A stretch of 64,000 bases of DNA from NCBI RefSeq assembly GCF_900109955.1, contig NZ_FOJB01000001.1, positions 1 to 64,000 of the forward strand, in the 5' to 3' direction. The position numbers and the translations under genes were made by a program. How positions within the stretch are numbered: the stretch's first letter is position 1; each line of letters starts with the position of its first letter. This stretch comes from Aliiroseovarius sediminilitoris. GTDB taxonomy: Bacteria; Pseudomonadota; Alphaproteobacteria; Rhodobacterales; Rhodobacteraceae. Shown one piece after another: positions 16,820-26,174 of the stretch. Below the pieces are notes generated by a model. It did no database searches. It was not told the origin of the DNA and saw only the letters and a list, made by a program, of their open reading frames with translations.

Positions 16820-18106
16820 TTAGTTGCAGCGCTCCTCGATGTTGTTCTCAGCGGCATAAGCAGCCGAATCTTCATCGATCAGCGGTTGGATCACATCCAT
16901 GTCCGACGGTCCAAAATCCGAAATCAGCGACCACTTGCCAGCAGCCGCGTCCCATTGCTGGATCGCGCCAGTGCCGGGGCCGCCGTGGTTTTCGCAGCTG
17001 ACCGAGAAGGACGGACCAAAACCCGGCATCCCAAGTTCAGTCATCCGCTCCTCGGTGATCTCAAGCGCTTCCATACCATCACGCATCATCGACGATGTTA
17101 TGTCCGGGGTGCCGTGGATATCCTGAGCCTTCTTAGCCGCTTCAGCCAGCAACATCGCGGCATAGACACCACGGTTATAAAGGGCCTTGCCGATGTTATC
17201 GCCGTTACCTGCGGCTTTGCCGGCATCCACAACGTATTCCTTGATGTCGTCAAAGACAGGATAATCCGATCCAACACCGTGGAACGTCACAGCTTTGTAG
17301 CCAGTTGCAGCTTCACCAGCGGGGGTCACATCATGGTCCCCGCCTGACCACCACACGCCGATGAAATTCTCCATCGGGAAACGAATATTGGCGGCTTCCT
17401 GAATGGCAACCTGGTTCATCACGCCCCAGCCCCACATCATTACGAAATCAGGACGCTCCCGACGAATTTGCAGCCACTGGGCTTTTTGTTCCTGACCGGG
17501 GTGATCCACAGGAACTGTCATCAATTCGAAGCCGTGCTTTTCTGCAAGGCCTTCCAGCGTGCGGATCGGCTCTTTGCCATAGGCCGAGTTGTGATAGACG
17601 AGCGCGATTTTCTTGCCTGTCAAATCGCCGCCGCTCACCTCTTTCAGGTGGTTCACAGCCAGCGAAGCAGCGTTCCAGTAGTTGGCGGGGAAGTTGAACA
17701 CGTGGCTGAACACTTTCCCGTTTGCAGCCGATGTGCGGCCGTAACCCGGCGTGTAAAGCGGGATGTCATCTGCGGTTACTTTCGGGATCAACTGATAGGT
17801 GATGCCTGTCGACAGCGGGTTATACGCCAGCGCGCCCAGACCCTTGGTCGCCTCATAGCATTCCACACCTTTTTCAGTGTTATAGGCTGTTTCGCACTCG
17901 GGCGCAGATGTCATCACGCCACCGATACCGCCATCACGTTCGTTCAGCAGGGTGAAGTAATCTGCAAAACCGTCCGCATAGGGGATACCGCCGGCCGCAT
18001 ACGGGCCAGTCCGATAGCTGAGCGACGGGAACACCAATTCTGCGAGGACGGGGGTTGCCGCCATAAGGGCCGTGACACTGGCCGCTGCGAGTTTCGAGTA
18101 TTTCAT
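16820..18106 (-). CDS. livK: Liv-type ABC transporter substrate-binding protein
   Basis: Periplasmic ligand-binding protein of the importer. The 428-residue precursor starts with a signal peptide (MKYSKLAAASVTALMAATPV, then LA). The mature part is a type I periplasmic-binding fold (Peripla_BP_6), with DGFADYFTLLNERDGG near the start and GKKIALVYHNSAYG at the inter-lobe region. It lies 77 bases upstream of livF and 109 bases downstream of livM. This group often binds aromatic or branched organic acids and not leucine, which agrees with the two CoA ligases in the cluster; the ligand cannot be read from sequence. Confidence 0.92.
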   Translation of the reverse strand: MKYSKLAAASVTALMAATPVLAELVFPSLSYRTGPYAAGGIPYADGFADYFTLLNERDGGIGGVMTSAPECETAYNTEKGVECYEATKGLGALAYNPLSTGITYQLIPKVTADDIPLYTPGYGRTSAANGKVFSHVFNFPANYWNAASLAVNHLKEVSGGDLTGKKIALVYHNSAYGKEPIRTLEGLAEKHGFELMTVPVDHPGQEQKAQWLQIRRERPDFVMMWGWGVMNQVAIQEAANIRFPMENFIGVWWSGGDHDVTPAGEAATGYKAVTFHGVGSDYPVFDDIKEYVVDAGKAAGNGDNIGKALYNRGVYAAMLLAEAAKKAQDIHGTPDITSSMMRDGMEALEITEERMTELGMPGFGPSFSVSCENHGGPGTGAIQQWDAAAGKWSLISDFGPSDMDVIQPLIDEDSAAYAAENNIEERCN

Positions 18107-18215
18107 TTGCTTCCTCCCTAGATTAGCAAATTTATGTGCCCATTGCGGGTCACGTTGCTTTGCCCCCAGAACCTTCTCCTCGTTGATCCTCGGGGTGTGA
18201 TGGATTGCGCGGGTC

Positions 18216-19292
18216 CTAGTGCGGGAAGGGCCACAGACGCAGTTTTTCTTTCGTCAGTCGCCACAATTGCGCCAGACCATGAGGTTCGACGATCAGAAAG
18301 ATGACGATCAGGCCACCCACGATCATGAACTCGAAATATGCGGCCAGATCGGTCGGCCAGCCAAGGCCGCCCACCAACACGTTCTTCAGCAAGACCGGCA
18401 TCAGCACCATGAAGGCCGCACCCGCAAACGATCCGAAGGTCGAGCCAAGTCCGCCGATGATGATCATGAACAGGATAAGGAACGACTTGTTGATGCCGAA
18501 TGCCTCGCCTGCCTCGACTGCTCCAAGATAAACCGAGAAGAACAGCGCGCCAGCAATACCAATAAAGAAAGATGATACCGCAAAGGCCGACATTTTGGCC
18601 ATCAGGGGGTTCACCCCGATGATCTCGGCGGCGATGTCCATGTCGCGAATGCCCATCCATTTGCGCCCCATCATGCCGCGCGTCAGGTTGCGCGCCACCC
18701 ATGCCAGCCCGACAACAAAGACAAGGCAGATCATGTATTTTGCCCAAGCCTCGGTGTTGGGTCCGGTCACGATGACACCAAACACTGACCGCTCTGGCGC
18801 GTTGATCTGACCCGATGCAGAGTAGTTATAAAACCACGGTACTTTGTTGAAGACCCAGACAAGGAAGAACTGTGCAGCCAGCGTGGCCACCGCCAGATAG
18901 AACCCTTTGATCCGCAGGGACGGCAAACCAAATGCCACACCCACGACGGCAGTGATCCCACCGGCCAGCAGAATGTGGATGATGATGCTGACCTCTGGAA
19001 AGCCTGTCATCAGCTTGTAGCTCGCATATGCCCCCACGGCCATGAAGCCCCCGGTGCCCAGCGACACCTGCCCGGCATACCCGGTCAGTATGTTCAGCCC
19101 CAGCGCCGCAATTGCATAGATCAGGAACGGCGCGAACACGGCATTGACCCAATAGTCATTGATGAAGAACGGGACCACCAGGAAGGCCACGAACATCAGG
19201 ATGTAGTAACCCATCCGATCCAGCCGGATCGGAAAGGTCTGGTTGTCGTCTCTGTAAGACGTTTTGAAGTCACCTGCTTCGCGGTAAAACAT
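18216..19292 (-). CDS. livM: Liv-type ABC transporter permease LivM
   Basis: Second membrane channel subunit of the importer. The 358-residue protein has eight to ten hydrophobic segments and the BPD_transp_2 signature, including NILTGYAGQVSLGTGGFMAV and GGLGSTFGSFAGAAFM near the end. The start lies three bases after the livH stop, so translation is tightly coupled. The length is within the family range. Confidence 0.94.
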   Translation of the reverse strand: MFYREAGDFKTSYRDDNQTFPIRLDRMGYYILMFVAFLVVPFFINDYWVNAVFAPFLIYAIAALGLNILTGYAGQVSLGTGGFMAVGAYASYKLMTGFPEVSIIIHILLAGGITAVVGVAFGLPSLRIKGFYLAVATLAAQFFLVWVFNKVPWFYNYSASGQINAPERSVFGVIVTGPNTEAWAKYMICLVFVVGLAWVARNLTRGMMGRKWMGIRDMDIAAEIIGVNPLMAKMSAFAVSSFFIGIAGALFFSVYLGAVEAGEAFGINKSFLILFMIIIGGLGSTFGSFAGAAFMVLMPVLLKNVLVGGLGWPTDLAAYFEFMIVGGLIVIFLIVEPHGLAQLWRLTKEKLRLWPFPH

Positions 19293-19295
19293 GTA

Positions 19296-20282
19296 TCAGA
19301 CCCTCTCGATGATTTTTTCGCCAAACAGACCTTGGGGCCTGAAGATCAGGAAAATAAGCGCCAACACATAGGCAAACCAGTTCTGGGTTGCGCCGCCGAT
19401 CATGGGTCCGATGGCGAATTCGAACAACTGCTCACCCACACCGATGATAAGCCCACCAACGATGGCACCGGGGATCGACGTAAAGCCACCGAGCATCAGA
19501 ACCGGAAGTGCCTTCAGCGCAATCAGCGACAGGCTGAACTGCACCCCTGACTTGGCCCCCCACATGATGCCCGCGACCAAGGCCACGAAGCCAGCAATCG
19601 ACCAGACCAGCACCCAGATGAAGCGCAACGAGATGCCAACCGACAAAGCCGCTGAATGGTCATCCGCCACGGCGCGTAGCGCGCGACCCTGCTTGGTATA
19701 CTGCGAGAAGATCACAAGCGAAGTTACAAGAAGCGCAGCAACGACGGTCGCTACAATGTCCAGATTGTCGATGAAGAAGCCGTAGCCGAACCAATTATAG
19801 GTGATTTCGTCGATGGCCATGTTCATACCCTGCGGCAAACCAACATCAAGCGTCTTGATGTCGGCACCCCACATTATATCGCCAAACCCTTCCATGAAAT
19901 ATGCCAGACCGATGGTCGCCATGAACAGGATGATATCAGGCTGTCCGATCAAGTGCTGAAGAATGTATTTTTCCACGATCCATGCAAACAGGATCATCAC
20001 GCACGCAGCCAGCACGATCGCAATCAGTGACGGGACTTGCCATGGGAAATTTTGAACTTCCGTACCGAAAATCGCGTTGATCAGGTGAGAGAACGGCACC
20101 TGTCCTTGTTGGATGCCGACCAATGTGAGCGCTGCAAACAGCGCCATAACACCTTGGGCGTAGTTGAAGATGCCAGAGGCCTTGAAGATCAAGACAAACC
20201 CCAGCGCGACCAGCGCATAAAGCACCCCGGCCATCAGGCCGTTCAGGGTGACTTCCATCGCAAAGAGTAGCTGTTCAGGCAT
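19296..20282 (-). CDS. livH: Liv-type ABC transporter permease LivH
   Basis: First membrane channel subunit. The 328-residue protein has the LivH pattern: GLMAGVLYALVALGFVLIFK at the N-terminus, QYTKQGRALRAVADD in the middle loop that contacts the ATPases, and LGGFTSIPGAIVGGLIIGV near the end. The start is ATG 20282 after AAGGGGGGA; an in-frame upstream ATG at 20312 lacks a site. It begins ten bases after the livG stop. Confidence 0.94.
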   Translation of the reverse strand: MPEQLLFAMEVTLNGLMAGVLYALVALGFVLIFKASGIFNYAQGVMALFAALTLVGIQQGQVPFSHLINAIFGTEVQNFPWQVPSLIAIVLAACVMILFAWIVEKYILQHLIGQPDIILFMATIGLAYFMEGFGDIMWGADIKTLDVGLPQGMNMAIDEITYNWFGYGFFIDNLDIVATVVAALLVTSLVIFSQYTKQGRALRAVADDHSAALSVGISLRFIWVLVWSIAGFVALVAGIMWGAKSGVQFSLSLIALKALPVLMLGGFTSIPGAIVGGLIIGVGEQLFEFAIGPMIGGATQNWFAYVLALIFLIFRPQGLFGEKIIERV

Positions 20283-20292
20283 AAGTCCCCCC

Positions 20293-21123
20293 TTAATCGT
20301 GTGCCACGCCAAGATAGGCGTCGATCACATCCTGGTTGTTGCGCACTTCGTCCGGCGTGCCGTCCCCGATTTTCTTTCCGTAATCCATCACGACCACGCG
20401 GTCGGACAGATCCATGACCACGCCCATATCGTGTTCGATCAGGGCGATGGTGGTGCCAAATTCGTCATTCATGTCGAGTATAAAGCGGGACATGTCCTCT
20501 TTTTCCTCAACGTTCATGCCGGCCATCGGCTCATCGAGCAAAAGAAGCGACGGTTGCGCGGCCAGTGCGCGCGCCAGTTCAACCCGCTTTTTCAGACCAT
20601 ATGGCAAACGTCCCACCGGCGTTTTGCGGATATGCTGGATTTCAAGGAAGTCGATGACCTTCTCGCAAATCTCACGGTTCGCAATCTCTTCCCGTTCGGC
20701 CTTGCCCTTCCAGATCGCTTGCTGAAGCAGGTTGGCCTTCATGTGGTTCAGACGGCCGGTCATGATGTTATCCAGCACAGTCATCCCGTCAAACAACGCG
20801 ATGTTCTGGAACGTCCGCGCCAGACCTTGCCGTGCAACCTGATAAGGTTTCATCGGTGGGCGCTTTGACCCACGGAACCAAACCTCGCCTTCCTGAGGTT
20901 TATAAAACCCCGAAATGACGTTCAGCATGGAAGACTTGCCAGCCCCGTTCGGGCCGATGATTGCGCGTATTTCACCTTCGCGGATGTCAAAGCTGATGTC
21001 CTTGATCGCCACCACGCCACCAAATCTTAGCGTAATGTTTTTCAGGTCCATCACGACCCCGCCAATCGTGCGGCCGTCCGCGGTGACATAGCTGTCGGCT
21101 TTCATGTCGGTCGCTGTCGTCAT
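20293..21123 (-). CDS. livG: Liv-type ABC transporter ATP-binding protein LivG
   Basis: The other ATPase of the importer. Walker A is GPNGAGKSS, the signature region is LPYGLKKRVELARAL, Walker B is LLLLDEPMAG and the switch region is ALIEHDM with its histidine. The signature reads YGLKK in place of the common YGQQR, a variant frequent in ligase-linked liv systems. The 276-residue chain overlaps the upstream acyl-CoA ligase stop by four bases, so the two genes are translationally coupled. Confidence 0.94.
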   Translation of the reverse strand: MTTATDMKADSYVTADGRTIGGVVMDLKNITLRFGGVVAIKDISFDIREGEIRAIIGPNGAGKSSMLNVISGFYKPQEGEVWFRGSKRPPMKPYQVARQGLARTFQNIALFDGMTVLDNIMTGRLNHMKANLLQQAIWKGKAEREEIANREICEKVIDFLEIQHIRKTPVGRLPYGLKKRVELARALAAQPSLLLLDEPMAGMNVEEKEDMSRFILDMNDEFGTTIALIEHDMGVVMDLSDRVVVMDYGKKIGDGTPDEVRNNQDVIDAYLGVAHD

Positions 21124-23285
21124 TCTGCCGCCATCCCCTGAATGTTGCCCACAACAGCCGCGTCGCGGATATTGAGGGTCGCTTTGATCGAGCCCTTCCG
21201 ACCATCTTCATATGTGACTTCGGTCTCGATGAATTGTTCGGATTTCCCGCTGTAAAGCGCGTCGATCAGCGAAGCGTATTTTTCCTCGACGATCTTGCGA
21301 CGCACCTTGCGGGTCCGTGTCATTTCGCCGTCATCGGCATCCAATTCCTTGTGCAGGATCAGAAAGCGGTGGATCTGACAACCTGACAGCATCTCGTCTT
21401 CGGCCACGGATTTGTTCACGGTTTCCACGTGTTCCTGGATGGTCGACAACACATCCGGGTGTCCGGCCAGTTCCTGATAGGACGCATAAGCGACGTTGTT
21501 GCGTTCGGCCCAGTTGCCGACCGCCGTCAGATCGATGTTGATGAACGCCGTGCACATGTCACGGTCATTGCCAAACACCACCGCTTCCAGAATATCAGGA
21601 TAGAACTTCAGCTTATTCTCTACATATTTCGGCGCGAACAGGCGACCATCGGCCATTTTGCCGACATCCTTAGCGCGGTCGATGATCCGCAAATGACCGT
21701 TTGTCTTGTCAAAGAATCCTGCGTCACCCGTGGCCACCCACCCTTCCGGGTCCTTGGTGTCCGCAGTGCTTTCGGGGTTGTTGTAATACTCTACAAAGGT
21801 GCCGGGGCTGCGATAGAAGATCTCGCCATTCTCTGCCAGTTTGATTTCAACGCCCGGTGCTGGCACACCCACGGTATCGTTGCGCACTTCGCCATCAGGC
21901 TGCACGGTGATGAACACGGTGGCTTCTGTCTGACCGTAAAGCTGTTTCAGGTTGATCCCCATCGAGCGGTAGAACTCGAAAATCTCGGGGCCAATGGCTT
22001 CACCGGCAGTATAGCCCACACGAATGCGCCCAAAACCCAGCGTGTCTTTCAACGGGCCATAGACCAGAACGTCACCGCAGCGATACTTGAAATAATCATG
22101 CGCATTGCCGCGATACAGCTTCAGACCAATCGGGTCTTTCGCCTTGAAATGTTTGCGCACATTCTTGCCGTAACGCAGCTTGGCAATGCCCAGCCGGATG
22201 ACATTTTCGATGACTGTCTCTGTTGCAAAGCCAATGCCCATCGCATAGCGAAAGCCGTGGCGAATCTTCTGCTCCAGGGTTTTTTTCTGGGTCGTGACTT
22301 TGCGGCGCGGCATGCCGTATTTCTCGCCCGCACCTTTCTTGGCGAAATCCAGAAAATGGTGGAACAACGCGTATTTCAGATCGCCAGCGTCCTCCATCCG
22401 GATCATCACGTTGGTCAACTGGGTTTCGAACACGCGGGGCGGTGCGAAGTAATAGGTCGGACCGATTTCGCGCAGATCTGTCATCATCGTTTCCGGGCTT
22501 TCCGGGCAGTTCACGCAGAACCCGCACCACATCGCCTGTCCCAGCGAAAAGATGAAGTCACCCACCCACGCCATCGGCAGATAGGCAAGGATGTCTTCAT
22601 TCACACCCAGATTATCGAACTCTGACGAATTCTTGGCGCTTTCAACAATGTTGCGGTTTGACAGCACCACCCCTTTGGGGCGTCCTGTCGTGCCGGAAGT
22701 GTAAAGCATGACGCATTTACTGTCATAGGTCAGTTCGGCTTCGCGGGCTGCCATTTCGCCTTCAAGGCGCGAATGGGCCACGCGGCCTTCTTCCTGAATG
22801 TCGCGATACCAGTGCAGATGGCTGTGGTCGTATTTCCGCAAGCCGCGCTTGTCATAATACACGACATGCTCGATATGCTTGATGCTTTCCTGCACCTCGA
22901 TGACCTTGTCGACCTGCTCCTGATCGCCACAGACCACGAACCGTGCACCGCAATGGTTCAGCACATATTCCATCTCTTCTACGACAGCGTCCTGATACAA
23001 TGGTACCGGTACCGCGCCGACCTTTTGCGCGGCGACCATTGCCCAGTAATGAGCGGGGCGGTTGCGCCCGATGATGGCGACGTGGTCGCCGCGATCAATC
23101 CCAAGCGCCAAAAGGCCAAGGGCAAGTTTCTCGATTTCCTCGGCAGCTTCAGCCCAAGTCCAGCTTTGCCAAATGCCGAATTCTTTTTCACGATAGGCCG
23201 GGCGATCCCCATACTTCTTCGCATTCCGCGCAAGCAGCGCAGGAATGGACGCAAAGTCGCCTTGAGCGGCTAGTTCCTGTGACAA
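21120..23285 (-). CDS. Long-chain-fatty-acid-type AMP-forming acyl-CoA synthetase
   Basis: A 721-residue adenylate-forming enzyme that would activate a carboxylic acid to its CoA thioester. The AMP-binding motif LYTSGTTGRPKGV, LKQLYGQTEA, and the ATP-binding WVATGDAGFFD followed by RIIDRAKDVGKMADG are all in place. The length and a mid-protein insert fit the long-chain-fatty-acid ligase group. TTG at 23285 is taken as the start, with GGAGG upstream. It is the first gene of the operon (ligase-livG-livH-livM-livK-livF-PaaK-like), which ties acid uptake to CoA activation. Confidence 0.92.
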   Translation of the reverse strand: MSQELAAQGDFASIPALLARNAKKYGDRPAYREKEFGIWQSWTWAEAAEEIEKLALGLLALGIDRGDHVAIIGRNRPAHYWAMVAAQKVGAVPVPLYQDAVVEEMEYVLNHCGARFVVCGDQEQVDKVIEVQESIKHIEHVVYYDKRGLRKYDHSHLHWYRDIQEEGRVAHSRLEGEMAAREAELTYDSKCVMLYTSGTTGRPKGVVLSNRNIVESAKNSSEFDNLGVNEDILAYLPMAWVGDFIFSLGQAMWCGFCVNCPESPETMMTDLREIGPTYYFAPPRVFETQLTNVMIRMEDAGDLKYALFHHFLDFAKKGAGEKYGMPRRKVTTQKKTLEQKIRHGFRYAMGIGFATETVIENVIRLGIAKLRYGKNVRKHFKAKDPIGLKLYRGNAHDYFKYRCGDVLVYGPLKDTLGFGRIRVGYTAGEAIGPEIFEFYRSMGINLKQLYGQTEATVFITVQPDGEVRNDTVGVPAPGVEIKLAENGEIFYRSPGTFVEYYNNPESTADTKDPEGWVATGDAGFFDKTNGHLRIIDRAKDVGKMADGRLFAPKYVENKLKFYPDILEAVVFGNDRDMCTAFINIDLTAVGNWAERNNVAYASYQELAGHPDVLSTIQEHVETVNKSVAEDEMLSGCQIHRFLILHKELDADDGEMTRTRKVRRKIVEEKYASLIDALYSGKSEQFIETEVTYEDGRKGSIKATLNIRDAAVVGNIQGMAAE

Positions 23286-23393
23286 ATTTTCCTCCCACCG
23301 TCGGTACGGGCGACGTTCCCGAGCGCAGAGCGAATCTTGCCCTGCAACCCTGACCTAAAAAACTTCGCCGTCAAAGGTTTCGCCACTTTTTCG

Positions 23394-23409
23394 CAATTCT
23401 AACGAATTG
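23394..23409. promoter_or_regulatory. Palindrome between the liv/ligase operon and the kinase gene
   Basis: CAATTC and GAATTG are separated by TAAC, a perfect 6-bp inverted repeat within an AT-rich patch of the 215-base divergent intergenic region. The position suits an operator that controls one or both operons; the binding protein is unknown, and the response regulator encoded at 25420 is one candidate. Confidence 0.45.
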
Positions 23410-23500
23410 TTACACGGCGGGCTTCGGGCCGAACCACCATCTGAAATGCCTTTTCACAGGTCGTTTCAGGTGCTAGCGAAACAAGGAACAGGAGGCACTG

Positions 23501-25423
23501 TTGGCAAAAAATTCAACCGAAACCTCGGCCCTGACGCAAGCCGGTCTGAACCTTATTCAACAGGCGCTTTCCATTTATGACCGCAAACTGCAACTGGTCG
23601 TAGGGAACCGCCAGTTTCAACAGATGTTCGACCTGCCCGATCACCTTGTCACCCCCGGTGCAGAGTTTTCCGACACCATCCGCTATCTTGCGGAGCGGGG
23701 CGACTATGGCGCGGTCGGGGACATAGAATCTTTTGTGACCTCGCGCGTCCAGCAAGCATTGGCGTTCGAACCTCACTATATGGAGCGCACGCGGGCCAAT
23801 GGTCGGGTGATCTCGGTCGAGGGGCATCCGCTGTCTCAGGGCGGGTGGGTGACGGTCTATACCGACATCACACCGATCAAGCGGCAAGAGGCGCTGTTGC
23901 GCGCCCGGTCCGAAGAATTATCCGACCAGGTGCTCGCTTACACAGAGGAACTGACACAGACCAACCGGGCGCTGGCTTCGGCAAACTCGGCGCTGGAGGA
24001 AACCAAGCGCGAACTGACCGAAATGGAAAGCCGCACCCGACTGACAGCCGAGATGATGCCTGCCCACATCGCGCGCATCGACCGTGACCGGCGCTACACG
24101 TTCTCGAACCGCCGGTTGGGGGATGTGATGCCGGGGCGGCCCAGTGATCTGGTTGGCCTTCATGCAAGCGCGGCCTTGGGCGACGAGTTCTATAACCGCA
24201 TCTCGCCCTATTTTGCCCGCGCCTTCACTGGCGAACCCAGCGTGTTCGAGCTGGTCGATGATGCATCGGGCCGCCGTATCCGAGTAGCCTTGACGCCTGA
24301 TCACGATGACGACGAGATCACTGGCGTCTATATCCTGTCGATGGACATCACGCAGGAAGCGCAGGCCCGCGCCGCCTTGACGCAAACCCGGAAACGCGAA
24401 CTCGCTGCCCAGCTGACATCGGGCGTCGCGCATGATTTTTCGAACCTGCTGACCATCATCCTTGGACTGCAAAGCCGCCTTGCTCAGATGCCGCTGGGCG
24501 AAGAGGCGCAAAAGATGGTCGCGGCCACCACCAGAGCGGTGCGCAGGGGCGGAACGCTGCTGGACCGGATCGCCTCGATCTCGGGGCGGCGCGAGTTGCA
24601 TTTCGAACCCACCCTAGTGCCCGACATGCTGCGTGGCTTGGAAACACTGGCACGGTCCACCTTGCCGGACGGGATCGACTTGAAGATCGACGTGTCCGAA
24701 CTTGGTGATCCAATCGTTCTGGATGCCGGCGCCGTGCAGGACGGGATATTGAACCTCATCCTAAACGCCACCCACGCAATCGGGGCGGGACCGGGCACAA
24801 TTCACCTGACCGCGCGCCCGATCCGCGAAACCTGGGTGGAATTTCGCGTCACCGATACCGGCCCCGGCTTCGCGCCCAAGGCCCTGGAGCATGCGCTGGA
24901 CCCGTTCTTCACCACCAAAGGGGGCGAAGGGTCGGGCCTGGGCCTGTCCATGGTCTATGATCAGACAAAGGTGGCCGGCGGACAGTTGAAACTGTCCAAC
25001 TCGGCCGAAACCGGGGGGGCAGTGGTTTCAATCCGCCTGCCCCTTCGCAAACCGCTGCAACCCATTTCGCCGCGCCTTGTTCTTCTGATCGAAGACAATG
25101 AAGATATCCGCACCTCGGTCCGTGACATGCTGACCACCATGGGCCATCAGGTGATCGAGGCGACATCGGCAGAAGAGGCGCTGGGGCTTGTCGATCTGGA
25201 CGGGCTTGGCCTGATCCTCAGCGATGTGATGCTGGAAGGCGCGCAGACCGGACCGGAGTTTTTGAAGGGCTTGCGCGCGGCAGGGATAAATGTCCCTATG
25301 CTGGTCATGACATCCCTTCCCCCGGACGATCCACGCCGCGCCGAGGCCGGTTTTCCGGTTCTGGCCAAGCCTTTTACGCAGGGCGAACTTGCCACCTTTC
25401 TGTCAGACGAGGTTCGAATATGA
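23501..25423 (+). CDS. PAS-domain hybrid sensor histidine kinase
   Basis: A 640-residue sensor kinase without a clear membrane segment, so probably cytoplasmic. The order is: PAS domain (about 15-125), coiled coil (125-175), second PAS-like domain (about 180-300), phosphoacceptor box GVAHDFSNLL with His311, ATP-binding domain with VTDTGPGFAPKA and GGEGSGLGLSMVYD, and a C-terminal receiver with the acceptor Asp575 in LILSDVMLE. The start is TTG at 23501 with AGGAGG upstream; an ATG is absent nearby. Its stop overlaps the start of the response regulator gene. Its divergence from the transport/ligase operon suggests it senses the same compound. Confidence 0.9.
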   Translation: MAKNSTETSALTQAGLNLIQQALSIYDRKLQLVVGNRQFQQMFDLPDHLVTPGAEFSDTIRYLAERGDYGAVGDIESFVTSRVQQALAFEPHYMERTRANGRVISVEGHPLSQGGWVTVYTDITPIKRQEALLRARSEELSDQVLAYTEELTQTNRALASANSALEETKRELTEMESRTRLTAEMMPAHIARIDRDRRYTFSNRRLGDVMPGRPSDLVGLHASAALGDEFYNRISPYFARAFTGEPSVFELVDDASGRRIRVALTPDHDDDEITGVYILSMDITQEAQARAALTQTRKRELAAQLTSGVAHDFSNLLTIILGLQSRLAQMPLGEEAQKMVAATTRAVRRGGTLLDRIASISGRRELHFEPTLVPDMLRGLETLARSTLPDGIDLKIDVSELGDPIVLDAGAVQDGILNLILNATHAIGAGPGTIHLTARPIRETWVEFRVTDTGPGFAPKALEHALDPFFTTKGGEGSGLGLSMVYDQTKVAGGQLKLSNSAETGGAVVSIRLPLRKPLQPISPRLVLLIEDNEDIRTSVRDMLTTMGHQVIEATSAEEALGLVDLDGLGLILSDVMLEGAQTGPEFLKGLRAAGINVPMLVMTSLPPDDPRRAEAGFPVLAKPFTQGELATFLSDEVRI

Positions 25424-26121
25424 CCCAACCCATGGTTGCCATCCTCGATGACGAACCTGAAATCCGCCGTATGCTTTCTGACGCGCTTGAAGACGCTGGT
25501 TTTCGCACCGCCAGTTTCGCCCGCGCCACGGAATTCGAGGCCGCGCTGAACGCCATGTCCCCTGATGTCTGCCTGGTCGACCTTGGTCTGCCGGATCGCG
25601 ACGGGCTGACGCTGGTGCACCGGCTGGCGCTGGAAAGCGGGGCGTCGGTCATCATCATCTCTGGCCGCACGCAGGTGCAGGATCGGGTAACAGGGTTGGA
25701 ATTGGGGGCGGATGATTACATCGTCAAACCCTTTGAACCGTCCGAGGTCGTAGCCCGCGTCCGCGCCCGGCTGCGCAGCCCGAAATCAAGTTTGAAATCG
25801 TCCCAAACCGCGCGTTTCAACGGCTGGACCGCCCATTTCGACAGCTACATCCTTGAAGATGAAAGCGGCGAAGAAACAGCGTTTTCCCACGCCGAAGGTG
25901 AAGTGCTGCGGCTGTTCCTTGACGCCCCCAAGCGCCTGATCTCCCGCGCGCAGATGCAGGAAACATTGGGCGGCGTTGCTGGAGAAAGCTTCGACCGCGC
26001 CATGGACGTCCGCATCTCGCGCCTGCGCACCAAGTTGAAGGAAGACCCAAAAAACCCGCGCCTGATCAAGACGATCTATGGCGCGGGATATATTTTTCTG
26101 GGGGATGTGAAGTGGGGGTGA
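25420..26121 (+). CDS. OmpR-family two-component response regulator
   Basis: A 233-residue transcription factor, the likely partner of the hybrid kinase with which it overlaps by four bases (ATGA). The receiver domain (1-120) has the acidic pair LDDE, acceptor Asp54 in LVDLGLPDRDG and the conserved Lys in YIVKPFEP. The C-terminal winged helix (about 135-230) shows the Trans_Reg_C pattern, ending with VRISRLRTKLKEDP and IKTIYGAGYIFLG. Targets are unknown; the divergent operon is the first candidate. Confidence 0.93.
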   Translation: MTQPMVAILDDEPEIRRMLSDALEDAGFRTASFARATEFEAALNAMSPDVCLVDLGLPDRDGLTLVHRLALESGASVIIISGRTQVQDRVTGLELGADDYIVKPFEPSEVVARVRARLRSPKSSLKSSQTARFNGWTAHFDSYILEDESGEETAFSHAEGEVLRLFLDAPKRLISRAQMQETLGGVAGESFDRAMDVRISRLRTKLKEDPKNPRLIKTIYGAGYIFLGDVKWG

Positions 26122-26174
26122 GGCGCTGCGTTTCTGTCTGCCCGCGTTCAGGGGTCGGACAGGGCTTCAAAGCC

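Noticed and set aside
21429-22625. 398-codon plus-strand frame opposite the acyl-CoA synthetase
   Set aside because: Antisense shadow with no domain; the opposite strand has a complete ligase.
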